This document shows, piece by piece, positions 1 through 7,823 of a DNA stretch of 32,478 nucleotides (the first letter of the stretch is position 1; every line of letters starts with the position of its first letter). Location: assembly GCA_964505555.1 (NCBI GenBank), contig CAZDIO010000133.1:1-32478 (forward strand). The letters run 5' to 3'. This DNA is from CAZDIO01 sp964505555 (GTDB taxonomy: Bacteria > Bdellovibrionota_C > UBA2361 > SZUA-149 > CAZDIO01). Made by a program: the position numbers and the translations under genes. The notes under the pieces are model-generated. The model saw only the letters and a program-made list of their open reading frames with translations, ran no database searches and was not told where the DNA came from.

Positions 1-632
1 AAGGAACGGTGACGATTGCGCGTGTAAAAAAAGGGTTTGAAGCACACGATTTTCATTCTACGTTTAAAATGACTGTGGATCAGCAGGGAAGGCGATTAAT
101 CACAATCAGCGAAGTGGCTTTGAGTGTTTTTGGCGGGCAGATGAGGGCTGCGAATATAATAATTCCTCCAGTGCCGTCGGATTGGAAGGCAAAGATATTT
201 CTCCATCGGATAAAGTTAGAGGAGCTGCTTGCGGTATATCCGCAGGAAAAAATTGTTGCGTCGGGAGTTCTTGATGGGGTGCTGCCCCTTGAGCATAACG
301 AGAAAGGTTTTTCGATGAGCGAAGGAAGACTTGAGGCAGTATCGCCAGGAAATATTAATCTTCGCGAAGTTAATTTAGGAGATAAAGCCAGTGAAGTGTT
401 TATGATCCTGAGAAACTTTCATTACGATGCACTAAAAGCTGATCTTTCTTACCTTCCTTCTGGGGCACTGACTATTGCCCTCCATGTTTCTGGAAGCAAT
501 CCCGATTGGCAGAACGGTCAACCGGTAAACCTCAATGTAACGATCTCTGAGGATCTTTTGGCTTTAATGCGAAGTATTAACCTCACATTAGATGGTGGGA
601 GGAGTGTTGTGGAAAGGCCTCGTCCGAGGTAG
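1..632 (+). CDS. ydbH: YdbH family envelope protein, C-terminal part (cut by window edge)
   Basis: This is the last 210 or so residues of a YdbH-type protein. The frame is open to the window edge, and a GTG at 9 is probably internal rather than the start. E. coli YdbH is close to 880 residues, so most of the gene lies upstream. The segment contains the family-like stretches EVALSVFGGQM and ASGVLDGVLPL, and ends in a beta-rich region. YdbH belongs to the AsmA-like/TamB-type proteins thought to bridge the inner and outer membranes and move phospholipid, acting with the YnbE lipoprotein and periplasmic YdbL. Genes for both partners follow directly on the same strand (ynbE after 77 nt), which makes the call firm even from a fragment. 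Confidence 0.85.
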   Translation, partial: GTVTIARVKKGFEAHDFHSTFKMTVDQQGRRLITISEVALSVFGGQMRAANIIIPPVPSDWKAKIFLHRIKLEELLAVYPQEKIVASGVLDGVLPLEHNEKGFSMSEGRLEAVSPGNINLREVNLGDKASEVFMILRNFHYDALKADLSYLPSGALTIALHVSGSNPDWQNGQPVNLNVTISEDLLALMRSINLTLDGGRSVVERPRPR

Positions 633-709
633 AATTATTCTTTGCACGAAATAAAGAGCTCGGAAGCGAGTCATATTATTTGCGTTTTTTTCGTTCAGGA
701 CTTTATATT

Positions 710-934
710 ATGAGAAAATGGAATTGTCTTTTGGATGTTGGTCACAGAGGCTGTATTTTGCTTTGGTGTTTTGTTTCTCTGTTTGGGGTTCTTTCCTGTA
801 CTCCACGAGTTGAAGTAGCGGCTCCCAAAGAACCGATTACAATAAATCTTAACGTGAAAATTGATCATGAGGTGCGAGTGCGTGTGGAAAAGGATCTTGA
901 TAAGGTAATATCATCTGACAGCGAGCTTTTTTAG
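710..934 (+). CDS. ynbE: YnbE-like outer-membrane lipoprotein
   Basis: A 74-residue lipoprotein. It has a short N-terminal hydrophobic signal ending in the lipobox FGVLSC, followed by the highly conserved family block TPRVEVAAPKEPITINLNVK and an acidic tail ending in SELF. The block is nearly the same as in E. coli YnbE. I chose the ATG at 710 because AGGA lies about 9 nt upstream; an in-frame TTG at 680 would add ten residues before the signal sequence. YnbE is reported to interact with the C-terminal end of YdbH at the outer membrane. It lies between ydbH and ydbL, with only 7 nt before ydbL, so the three genes look like one operon. Confidence 0.92.
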   Translation: MRKWNCLLDVGHRGCILLWCFVSLFGVLSCTPRVEVAAPKEPITINLNVKIDHEVRVRVEKDLDKVISSDSELF

Positions 935-941
935 AGGGACT

Positions 942-1298
942 ATGAAAAAAATGTTACTGCAAAAAAAATTACAAAAAAAAATATTATCCTGCATAGTTTT
1001 TCTTGGAGTGTTGGTGTTTCCGATACATTCTTTTGCTCTTTCGCTTGATGAAGCAAAAGCAAGTGGCGTTGTTGGTGAGAAGCTCAATGGGTACCTCGGT
1101 GTTGTCTCTTCCAATCCTCAAGGTGAAAAACTTGTTTCTGAAATTAATGCACAGCGACGAGCAAAGTATGAGGAGATCGCCAATAAAAATGGAACAGCTC
1201 GAGACGTAGTGGAGAGTCTTGCCGCAAAAAAAGCCATAGAAAAAACCCTGCCTGGGCAGTGGATCGAAGTTTCTCCGGGGAAATGGAAGAAGAAATAG
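942..1298 (+). CDS. ydbL: YdbL family (DUF1318) periplasmic protein
   Basis: 118 residues. A Lys-rich N-terminus and hydrophobic core (about 14-32) form a signal peptide with likely cleavage after SFA. The mature part starts LSLDEAKASGVVGEKLNGYL, the hallmark of the YdbL/DUF1318 family, and ends with a GQWIEVSPGKWKKK-type tail matching the Trp-rich end of the family. An AGAGGG ribosome site sits 3 nt before the ATG. In E. coli YdbL is a periplasmic factor that modulates YdbH-YnbE assembly. Here it ends the operon, and a 249-nt gap separates it from the next gene. Confidence 0.92.
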   Translation: MKKMLLQKKLQKKILSCIVFLGVLVFPIHSFALSLDEAKASGVVGEKLNGYLGVVSSNPQGEKLVSEINAQRRAKYEEIANKNGTARDVVESLAAKKAIEKTLPGQWIEVSPGKWKKK

Positions 1299-1547
1299 GA
1301 TTTTATAAAGAGTCCCTTTCTTTGTAGTTCAATTGGCTGGAAGATACGTAGCCGAATGTATTTAAGAGCGCCTCAGGGGTACGTGTTTCCCCGTACGGCT
1401 GATCGATGTTTTTCTTTATTTCTGTTCACCACCTCAAGAAGGTACACAACTTTTCCATCTGAAGCGTCGATCGTATCTTTTGATTCCTATAAACGGCTGA
1501 GCAAGAAAGACTATTCGATGTGATTAAACAAAAGTAGATATTGTTTA
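1299..1547. other. Intergenic region between ydbL and the first sensor kinase
   Basis: 249 bp with no convincing ORF. It holds a small inverted repeat GTACG-N8-CGTAC (1379-1383 with 1392-1396), overlapped by alternative GGGG/CCCC pairing, and the 9-mer ATACGTAGC at 1344-1352 that recurs before another kinase gene at 5177. The promoter of the kinase gene presumably lies here, but I see no clear -35/-10 pair. No recognisable riboswitch or small RNA. Confidence 0.4.
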
Positions 1548-3137
1548 ATGAAATACTGTGAACAACGGATAGCGCTTGTGAGTGGTCGGGAAGATACTTT
1601 TATTCACCTATCAAAATTAGCAGAGATAAAAGAGGGCAGAATATTTCAAATTGATTGGGTCTTAAACTATGAAGAGTTCTTTAATTTGTTATTACAGCAA
1701 CCCATTGAGGCTCTATTTTTAGAATATCAATTTAATGAGCAGGAAAACATTAATTTTATTCACAAAGTACGATTAGTAAATGCAGATCTTCCGATTATTG
1801 TTATCAGTGAACATGCAGATGAAAAGATTGAAGCTCACGTGTTGGCAGCAGGTGCTTCGGATTATCTCTTCAAAGAAGAGATAACTGCTTTTCTGTTAAA
1901 GCGTTCGATTCGCTATGCGAAGGAACGAATCAAGATCCATAAGATGCTTCAAGAAAATGAGGCAATGTTTCAACAAATACTTGATGCGATCGACGATATG
2001 ATCCTGGTAAAGCGCGCAAAATCTCAAATTGTGTGGGCAAATAAGTCATTTCAAAATTACTATGGCATGACGAATGAGCAATTACGTGACCTGATAGATG
2101 CCCCATTTAACGAACCTGATTTTACACAACAATACGTCAGGGACGATCTCTATGTTTTTAACACCGGAGAAACACTTCATATTCCAGAAGAGCCGGTGAC
2201 TCGCCATGATGGAGTAATTGGGTATTTTGAAACTGTAAAATCAGCAATTCGTGATACTTCAAATAATGTAGTGATGACTGTTGGTGTGAGTCGGGATATC
2301 ACCGAACGCAAACAAGCACTTGAGTTAAAGCGAGAAAGAGAAAGTCTTAAGTTTGCAATCAAATCATTTGAGCAAGTATTAGAAGTGCTCGGACACGAAC
2401 TTCGAACGCCATTGGCAGCCTTACGTGCAAATACAGAGCTCTTGCTACTTGAAAATCAGGGCTTATCATTTGAATTCCAGGAATATGTGCGTGGCACACG
2501 TGATGAAATTGTGCGTATGGCTGGAGTTGTTAACGATCTCCTTGAAGTGGCACGCTTAAACAGTGGAGTGGTGCGCTGGAATTGGACAACCTTTTCGCTC
2601 ACAGGAGCTTGCAACCATGTCGTAGCGTCTGTCGGCCCAGTTGTTGAAAAAAAACAGCTATCATTGTGCTTGGAGTTTTCTGAAACACAGATTTTTATGA
2701 AAGGAGATGAATCTGCGGTTGGTCGCTTGATTATAAATCTCCTGAGCAACTCAATTAGGCACACAAGAGAGGGTGGGGTTGCTTTGAGACTCAAAAGTTT
2801 TCAAAAATCAGGAGAGAAGTGGGTCAAAATTGAAATAAGTGACACTGGAGAGGGTATTTCTAAGCAAATCTCAATGAGACTTGGAGAAGCTTTTGCTCTC
2901 AATGCAGGAGTTATTGGTAATAACTATATTCAAGGTAGTGGCTTAGGGCTTGCGATTTGTAAAGGAATTGTTGCTGCTCATGGCGGAGCTATGGCGATTA
3001 CTTCAGCACCCGGAAAGGGAACAACGGTCATCGTCGAGCTTCGAGTAGATCTAGAAACTCCGCAGCAGGAAATACAGAACGAGAAGCAAATTTCCTTTAC
3101 CTCTGATCTGTACAGAAAATCTGTGTGTCCGCAGTGA
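1548..3137 (+). CDS. Histidine kinase: degenerate receiver-PAS-HisKA-HATPase
   Basis: 529 residues, no membrane segment, so probably cytoplasmic. The N-terminal 8-125 region has the fold pattern of a receiver, but the phospho-acceptor Asp is Glu59 (LFLEYQ) and the acidic pocket reads SGRED instead of DD; Lys109 is kept. A PAS domain follows (about 135-255), then a HisKA with H-box GHELRTPL (His283), and an intact HATPase: N-box NLLSNS near 398, DTGEGI at 432, GSGLGL at 463 and HGG at 478. A WNW motif at 344-346 is shared with two paralogues at 3658-4914 and 7824-9452. The receiver probably cannot be phosphorylated normally and may mimic the phosphorylated state or simply bind a partner. The ATG at 1548 has no clear ribosome site. 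An HPt gene follows after 189 nt on the same strand. Confidence 0.9.
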   Translation: MKYCEQRIALVSGREDTFIHLSKLAEIKEGRIFQIDWVLNYEEFFNLLLQQPIEALFLEYQFNEQENINFIHKVRLVNADLPIIVISEHADEKIEAHVLAAGASDYLFKEEITAFLLKRSIRYAKERIKIHKMLQENEAMFQQILDAIDDMILVKRAKSQIVWANKSFQNYYGMTNEQLRDLIDAPFNEPDFTQQYVRDDLYVFNTGETLHIPEEPVTRHDGVIGYFETVKSAIRDTSNNVVMTVGVSRDITERKQALELKRERESLKFAIKSFEQVLEVLGHELRTPLAALRANTELLLLENQGLSFEFQEYVRGTRDEIVRMAGVVNDLLEVARLNSGVVRWNWTTFSLTGACNHVVASVGPVVEKKQLSLCLEFSETQIFMKGDESAVGRLIINLLSNSIRHTREGGVALRLKSFQKSGEKWVKIEISDTGEGISKQISMRLGEAFALNAGVIGNNYIQGSGLGLAICKGIVAAHGGAMAITSAPGKGTTVIVELRVDLETPQQEIQNEKQISFTSDLYRKSVCPQ

Positions 3138-3326
3138 GAAAGCCATTGTTTTTTAAAAATCGATCCTTAAGACTTCTGTTTTTACTTACGTGAATAAATA
3201 TTTTACGACACATCTATTTATCTTTAGAAAAAATGAGGCGATAGATACGCATCAGTAAGGTATTGATGAGCACATTAAGGATCCGTAAAAACACTACAAA
3301 GGCTTTTAGCCGGTTTTTGATTCATC

Positions 3327-3647
3327 ATGAGTCAAGAGTTTAATAAATCTTTGGAAAGAACAGATTCACGAAAAGATCCAGGGCTAGAAATCATTATTGC
3401 AGAATTCGTACATCGACTTCCCACCCGCCATGAGGATCTTCTTACCGCGCTTGTAGCAAACGATTATCCCCTTGTGGCGATGCTTGCTCATCGTCTTAAG
3501 GGAGCGTCAAACTTTGGATTTCCTAAACTGACCGTTCTTGCTACGAGACTTGAGGCAGCGGCTCAAAGTAAAGATAGGGCAACATGTCAAATGCTTTTAG
3601 GAGAGGTAGAGTCTTTTATAGAAGGCCTTTCAAAAAGCAGTACTTAA
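3327..3647 (+). CDS. Stand-alone HPt phosphotransfer protein
   Basis: 106 residues forming a single HPt domain, with the phosphorylatable His55 in AHRLKGAS and the following FGFPKLTVLATRLEAAAQ helix. HPt proteins carry phosphate between receiver domains and have no catalytic activity of their own. The helix after the His is very like the C-terminal HPt of the hybrid kinase at 5305-7278 (FGYPELSVASQRLEIAAQ), so one probably derives from the other. It lies downstream of one kinase gene and convergent with a second (10 nt gap), so it could link either to a regulator. No strong ribosome site is visible before the ATG. Confidence 0.88.
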   Translation: MSQEFNKSLERTDSRKDPGLEIIIAEFVHRLPTRHEDLLTALVANDYPLVAMLAHRLKGASNFGFPKLTVLATRLEAAAQSKDRATCQMLLGEVESFIEGLSKSST

Positions 3648-3657
3648 AAGCAAAAAC

Positions 3658-4914
3658 TTAAGAAAAGACTTGATCCGTTGTGGTCACGGTTCTTCTTGAC
3701 GGGGTCGGTTGTGTCAGATCAGCTCGTAAGTGCACACTCATTGATGTTCCTTGGCCCACGCTTGCTACTACAGAAAGCGTTCCACCATGGGCTTCAACAA
3801 TTCCTCTGGAAATTACCAAGTGTATACTTTCTGTTTTTGAATGATGATTCGATGAAGTTATTGTCTGTGATGCATCATCTTCTCTTGAGACGAGGTCAAA
3901 CCTTGATCCATTGCCTTCTGATTCATCGGAAATCTCAATTGCAATCCAATTAAAACCACGTTCTTGGAGAGAGGAGGCAGAGACCGTAATGATTCCCTCC
4001 TGGGTAAGAGTACAAGCATGACTTACGAGATTGAAAATTAAGCGAATGATACTATCTCGATCTCCATACATTTGAAGACTGTCTGGCCAAACATTAAGGT
4101 GCAATGTTACTTTCTTTGTATCGATGAGGTGGAGTGCTAAAGAGAGTGCTTCACTGCAGACATCTCTTAGTGAAATGTGAGACCAGTTCCAGGTTATTGT
4201 TCCATTGTTAATACGCACCATGTCGACAAGATCGTTAAATCTTGCCTCCATACAAAGAGTGTCGGCACGCATTTGGTTCAGCAGCTCATCATCTGAAGAA
4301 ACCTTTTCGAATAAACAATCACATCCATTCCGAATCCGCTTTAATGAAGTGTGAAGCTCATCCGCAATTAACGCCAAACTATTTTCAAATGATAGGATGA
4401 TATGACTTAATGAATGTCTTTCCTCACTAGAAGTTTCTACATCTTTCTTTCTTGTCTGATCGAGCTCCTTGGCGAGCTGCTTTCGTTCTGCGGCGATTTT
4501 TTCCAGTTCAAGGTAAGAGAGCTTTAATTCACGTTGCATATGTGCACGAGCAATTGCACCGTCAATTGCCATAGGCAATATTTTTAGATATTCTCGTCGA
4601 ACATCTTTTACTAAATAATCAAAAACCCCCTTTTTCATTGCATCAACGGCGATCGCCTCATCTCCGCTGCCACTGGTAAGGATGAACGGAGTATCTTTTG
4701 CCATGCCCAGGAGATCGAGTGCTGTTGCATCTCCAAGGAAATAATCGGTAACAACAATATCAAAACGATCAGCACTTAAAGCTTTGCGAGCCTCGGCACC
4801 AGAAGTTGCAATGGTATACTGATAAGGCAGTTTCCCCTGTTTTACTGCGCGTTCAAAAGCTGAGCAGTCATCATGATCGTCTTCGATCAAAAGCACTTTT
4901 CGTTGCTTGTCCAT
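3658..4914 (-). CDS. Receiver-linked pseudo-histidine kinase
   Basis: 418 residues. The N-terminal receiver (5-122) is complete: IEDDHDD pocket, Asp57 in VTDYFLG, Thr80 and Lys103. A charged coiled-coil linker follows (about 125-170), then a region that aligns along its length with the HisKA-HATPase half of the 1548-3137 and 7824-9452 kinases, including WNW at 242-244. The catalytic motifs are lost. The H-box reads ADELHTSL with Asp185 in place of His, the second Asn of the N-box is His299, the G1 box is DESEG, and the G2 box GSGLGL is replaced by TESIHL. The reading frame is intact, so this is not a simple pseudogene. The likely role is a phosphate-accepting receiver joined to a dimerisation or binding scaffold without kinase activity (inference). 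Confidence 0.85.
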   Translation of the reverse strand: MDKQRKVLLIEDDHDDCSAFERAVKQGKLPYQYTIATSGAEARKALSADRFDIVVTDYFLGDATALDLLGMAKDTPFILTSGSGDEAIAVDAMKKGVFDYLVKDVRREYLKILPMAIDGAIARAHMQRELKLSYLELEKIAAERKQLAKELDQTRKKDVETSSEERHSLSHIILSFENSLALIADELHTSLKRIRNGCDCLFEKVSSDDELLNQMRADTLCMEARFNDLVDMVRINNGTITWNWSHISLRDVCSEALSLALHLIDTKKVTLHLNVWPDSLQMYGDRDSIIRLIFNLVSHACTLTQEGIITVSASSLQERGFNWIAIEISDESEGNGSRFDLVSREDDASQTITSSNHHSKTESIHLVISRGIVEAHGGTLSVVASVGQGTSMSVHLRADLTQPTPSRRTVTTTDQVFS

Positions 4915-5304
4915 ACTCTTTACGCGCTACAGAGAGATCTTGTTTCTACCTTCGTTTATTAAGATGCCATGGTGTTCATATGTTTGCAACGAATGAAGTG
5001 AGGAGAAGTTACGAGCTCCATGCAGAGATCGGCATATAAAGATTTCGGTAATAAATTATTAGGCGGGGATCAAGATGTCTGACCAAGCTCTGAGTATCTG
5101 AAACGCGAGAGCAAGTCAGTGAGTTGATGACAATCGTCGGATAAGCGCTGATCCGCTCGAAGGATTCTCCGTGTAAATACGTAGCAGTGAGTATCCGTTA
5201 TCCCTGCCTTCAAAGTGAGGTGGCTATGGGATTAAGCGTAATAAAAAAACGATTATTAACTTCGCAAACTACCAGACCGATATCGATAGGAAGGAAAGGT
5301 GAAT
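4915..5304. other. Intergenic region between divergent sensor genes
   Basis: About 390 bp separating a minus-strand pseudokinase gene from a plus-strand hybrid kinase gene, so it should hold promoters for both. Visible structure: a near-palindrome CGGATAAGCGCTGATCCG at 5138-5155 (CGGAT/ATCCG arms around AGCGCT) and the 9-mer ATACGTAGC at 5177-5185. A strong purine-rich ribosome site (GGAAGGAAAGG) lies just before the hybrid kinase start. I see no credible protein in it. Confidence 0.45.
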
Positions 5305-7278
5305 ATGGCACGATTAATTAAGCTTCTAGTAATTGAAAAAAATGAAACAGATCATTCTTTTATTTCAAATATTCTTACAAATGCGTTATCAAAGGAGAAG
5401 AGTGATATTCCTGCAATTGAAAGATGCGAGTTTGAAATAACATCTGCGTGTACGCTTCATGAAGCCAATAAGCACCTAAAGGAAAATCTCTTTGATGCTA
5501 TTTTACTAACTCTTTCTCTTCCAGAACCAGAAGCACTTGAATTATTGCAGGCGGTTTTAACCATAAATCCTAATATTCCAGTTTTGGCAATTTCTGAACT
5601 AGGAGATCCGCGTTTTGTTGTTGAAGTCCTCCATCAAGGAGCTCAAGATCTATTGATGAAAAATGCGCTAAGCGGTTGTCAACTCATCCGTGCGATCCAT
5701 CGGGCAATGAACCAACAAAAAGCGAAACTAGCTTTAGAGACCGCGGCTCAACATAAAACACAATTTCTTAGTAATATGAGTCATGAGATTCGCACGCCAC
5801 TTACTTCCATTCTTGGATTTGCAGAAACGCTCACAGAAAAAAATCTTTCGGAAGAGATATCGCGCCAAGCCATTGCTTCCATTCTGAGAAATGGAAATCA
5901 CCTTCTCAATATTATTAAAGATATTCTTGACTTTTCGAAAGTAGAAGCAGGAAAGCTCGATCTAGAACTTCTTGAAACCTCAATCTTTGAAGTCATGTTT
6001 GATATTGAAAAAGAGTTCGGGGTAAAGGCTCTTCAGAAGGGTCTGGGGTTTGAAGTGCAGTACGAATATCCTATTCCAGCAATGATTCTGACTGATCCAA
6101 CGCGCCTTAAGCAAATCATCGTTAACCTTGTTGGGAATGCAATCAAGTTTACTCGCGAAGGGTATGTGAAAATAGAGGTGAAGTATCAGAGAGATCAGCA
6201 GTTGATGCTCATCAATGTGATTGATACCGGTGTAGGAATCAACAGAAAACAGCTTTCACATCTTTTTAAAGCGTTTGCACAAGCTGATGCAACTACTACT
6301 CGTGTTTTTGGTGGAACAGGTTTGGGGTTATGTATATCAAAAAGCCTTGCAGAGATGCTTGGCGGGAATATTGATGTGGTCAGTGTCTTGGGTACTGGTA
6401 CAGTATTTACCTTGTCAATTAATGCAGGACCAGTGGGCGCTGGACGGTTGATACACTCACTTTCAGAGGTGGAGCTAAGCAAAGCGATGGAACTTACAGC
6501 GCAGGAAGTTCCACAACTTGTAGGAAGTGTACTTCTTGTTGAGGATGGAGAAGATAATCAAGAGATCCTATTATATTTTTTAAATAAGACCGGAATAGAG
6601 GTAACGGTTGTGGAGAATGGTCAACTTGCGGTTGAGTATGCTCTGAGAAAGACGTACGATCTTATCTTAATGGATATGCAAATGCCTGTCATGGATGGGT
6701 ATACGGCAACAGAAATATTACGTGAAAAAAACTATCGAGGACCAATTATTGCTCTAACCGCAAATGTATTAGGGAGTAATGTTGATCGCGCATTGAAAGC
6801 TGGTTGTAATTCCTATGTAGGAAAGCCATTTAAGGTCCAACAGCTCTATGCCACACTGAGCGAAATCCTTGGGGAATCTCGAAGTGAGCCGGAGCCGATG
6901 CATTCTCGTCTTCTTGAGCAATATCCGCGATCTGCGGAGATTATACTTAATTTTCTTGATGGACTTCCACAAAGACTTAAAGAATTACTAGAATATCAAC
7001 AGAGTCGTGATTTAGAAAACATAGGGAAGATAGCACATCGGTTTGCAAATGCGGGGATGTTTGGTTATCCAGAGCTTTCAGTTGCCTCTCAGAGACTAGA
7101 AATCGCCGCGCAGGAAGGCTCATTTGGAGATATAGACAAGCAAGTGAGCGTTATTCGTGATCTCTGCAAACGGATCTTGAAAGGTCGACAGAAGGTTGTC
7201 TATAATTTTGAAACCGTTGTTGCCGAAAAGGGAATTGTAGAGGTTCATAAAGAAGGACACTCGAAATTGGAACAATAG
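5305..7278 (+). CDS. Hybrid histidine kinase: pseudo-REC-HisKA-HATPase-REC-HPt
   Basis: 657 residues from the ATG at 5305; an in-frame GTG at 5299 sits inside the same ribosome-site region and is the alternative. Domains: an N-terminal receiver-like domain (6-130) lacking the phospho-Asp (Thr69 in LLTLSLP) and most of the acidic pocket, HisKA with SHEIRTPL (His160), HATPase with N-box NLVGNAIKFT, DTGVGI and GGTGLGL, an intact receiver (Asp457 in LMDMQMPVMDG, Lys507), and a C-terminal HPt (His578 in AHRFANAG, the usual K-G after His replaced). It is soluble as far as can be seen and carries a whole His-Asp-His relay in one chain. A CheY-like gene follows 85 nt downstream on the same strand and is the likely phosphate recipient. 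Confidence 0.92.
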   Translation: MARLIKLLVIEKNETDHSFISNILTNALSKEKSDIPAIERCEFEITSACTLHEANKHLKENLFDAILLTLSLPEPEALELLQAVLTINPNIPVLAISELGDPRFVVEVLHQGAQDLLMKNALSGCQLIRAIHRAMNQQKAKLALETAAQHKTQFLSNMSHEIRTPLTSILGFAETLTEKNLSEEISRQAIASILRNGNHLLNIIKDILDFSKVEAGKLDLELLETSIFEVMFDIEKEFGVKALQKGLGFEVQYEYPIPAMILTDPTRLKQIIVNLVGNAIKFTREGYVKIEVKYQRDQQLMLINVIDTGVGINRKQLSHLFKAFAQADATTTRVFGGTGLGLCISKSLAEMLGGNIDVVSVLGTGTVFTLSINAGPVGAGRLIHSLSEVELSKAMELTAQEVPQLVGSVLLVEDGEDNQEILLYFLNKTGIEVTVVENGQLAVEYALRKTYDLILMDMQMPVMDGYTATEILREKNYRGPIIALTANVLGSNVDRALKAGCNSYVGKPFKVQQLYATLSEILGESRSEPEPMHSRLLEQYPRSAEIILNFLDGLPQRLKELLEYQQSRDLENIGKIAHRFANAGMFGYPELSVASQRLEIAAQEGSFGDIDKQVSVIRDLCKRILKGRQKVVYNFETVVAEKGIVEVHKEGHSKLEQ

Positions 7279-7363
7279 CTGTGATGAGGTCATTGAAAAA
7301 AGAACTTTCATGGTGCAATGCGAAGTGTGCGTATGCTAAAAATTGCCAAGAGTTGAGAGAGTA

Positions 7364-7741
7364 GTGAAAGTGTTTAAAGCGCTTATCGCAGAGGATGACA
7401 CGGTTTCACTTACAGTGCTGAGAAAATTTGTGGAACATCTTGGAGGTGTGGCAGTAACTGCTGGAGACGGTGAGGAGGCATTCTCTCTTCTCCAGAGGCA
7501 CAATGATATTGATATTTTGATTACTGATATCATTATGCCAAATCTTGATGGTCGGGGATTAATCACGGCACTTCGAAAGACCGAGCAGTGGCGAGACTTA
7601 GCGATTGTAATTATTTCTGGAGTTGTTATGGATGAAGATGTTGAAGATCTTCTCTTGTTGGGAAAGATTAAATTTCTTAGAAAACCTATTGATCGTACCG
7701 CCTTCCAAAAAAGTTTACGCGACTTGGAGATCGTCGCGTAA
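7364..7741 (+). CDS. CheY-like single-domain response regulator
   Basis: 125 residues, a receiver only: AEDD pocket, Asp55 in LITDIIMPNLDG, Ser85 at the Thr/Ser position, and Lys107-Pro. I chose the GTG at 7364, preceded by GAGAGA, which gives MKVFKALIAEDD, the normal distance from start to the first strand; a TTG at 7343 would add seven residues. It has no output domain and therefore acts by protein contact or passes phosphate on. It lies 85 nt after the hybrid kinase gene on the same strand, so it is probably co-transcribed and is the natural partner of that kinase's HPt. Confidence 0.9.
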   Translation: MKVFKALIAEDDTVSLTVLRKFVEHLGGVAVTAGDGEEAFSLLQRHNDIDILITDIIMPNLDGRGLITALRKTEQWRDLAIVIISGVVMDEDVEDLLLLGKIKFLRKPIDRTAFQKSLRDLEIVA

Positions 7742-7766
7742 ATACAAACTTAAAATAATAATTTTT

Positions 7767-7797
7767 CCTCTGTGGAACCCTGTGAAACTCTGTGTTC
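7767..7797. repeat. Three-unit CTCTGTG-type short tandem repeat
   Basis: Three consecutive 10-nt units, CTCTGTGGAA, CCCTGTGAAA and CTCTGTGTTC, lie in the 82-bp gap between convergent genes. A related sequence on the opposite strand (CCACAGAGAAGCAGAGAAA) occurs at 24528-24546 after another gene. Degenerate ACAGAG-type mini-repeats of this style are common between genes in some bacterial genomes. Function unknown; it does not form an obvious terminator hairpin. Confidence 0.55.
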
Positions 7798-7823
7798 AAT
7801 AAAAAAGACTTGCTAAAGCTTCT

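Noticed and set aside
911..1114. 67-codon minus-strand frame over ynbE/ydbL
   Set aside because: Antisense shadow of ydbL, which matches its family throughout.
1379..1396. GTACG/CGTAC hairpin as a possible riboswitch or terminator after ydbL
   Set aside because: Only a 5-bp stem, no T-run and no known riboswitch core.
3658..4914. Calling the degenerate kinase a pseudogene
   Set aside because: The frame is intact and the receiver is complete, so a regulatory pseudokinase fits better.
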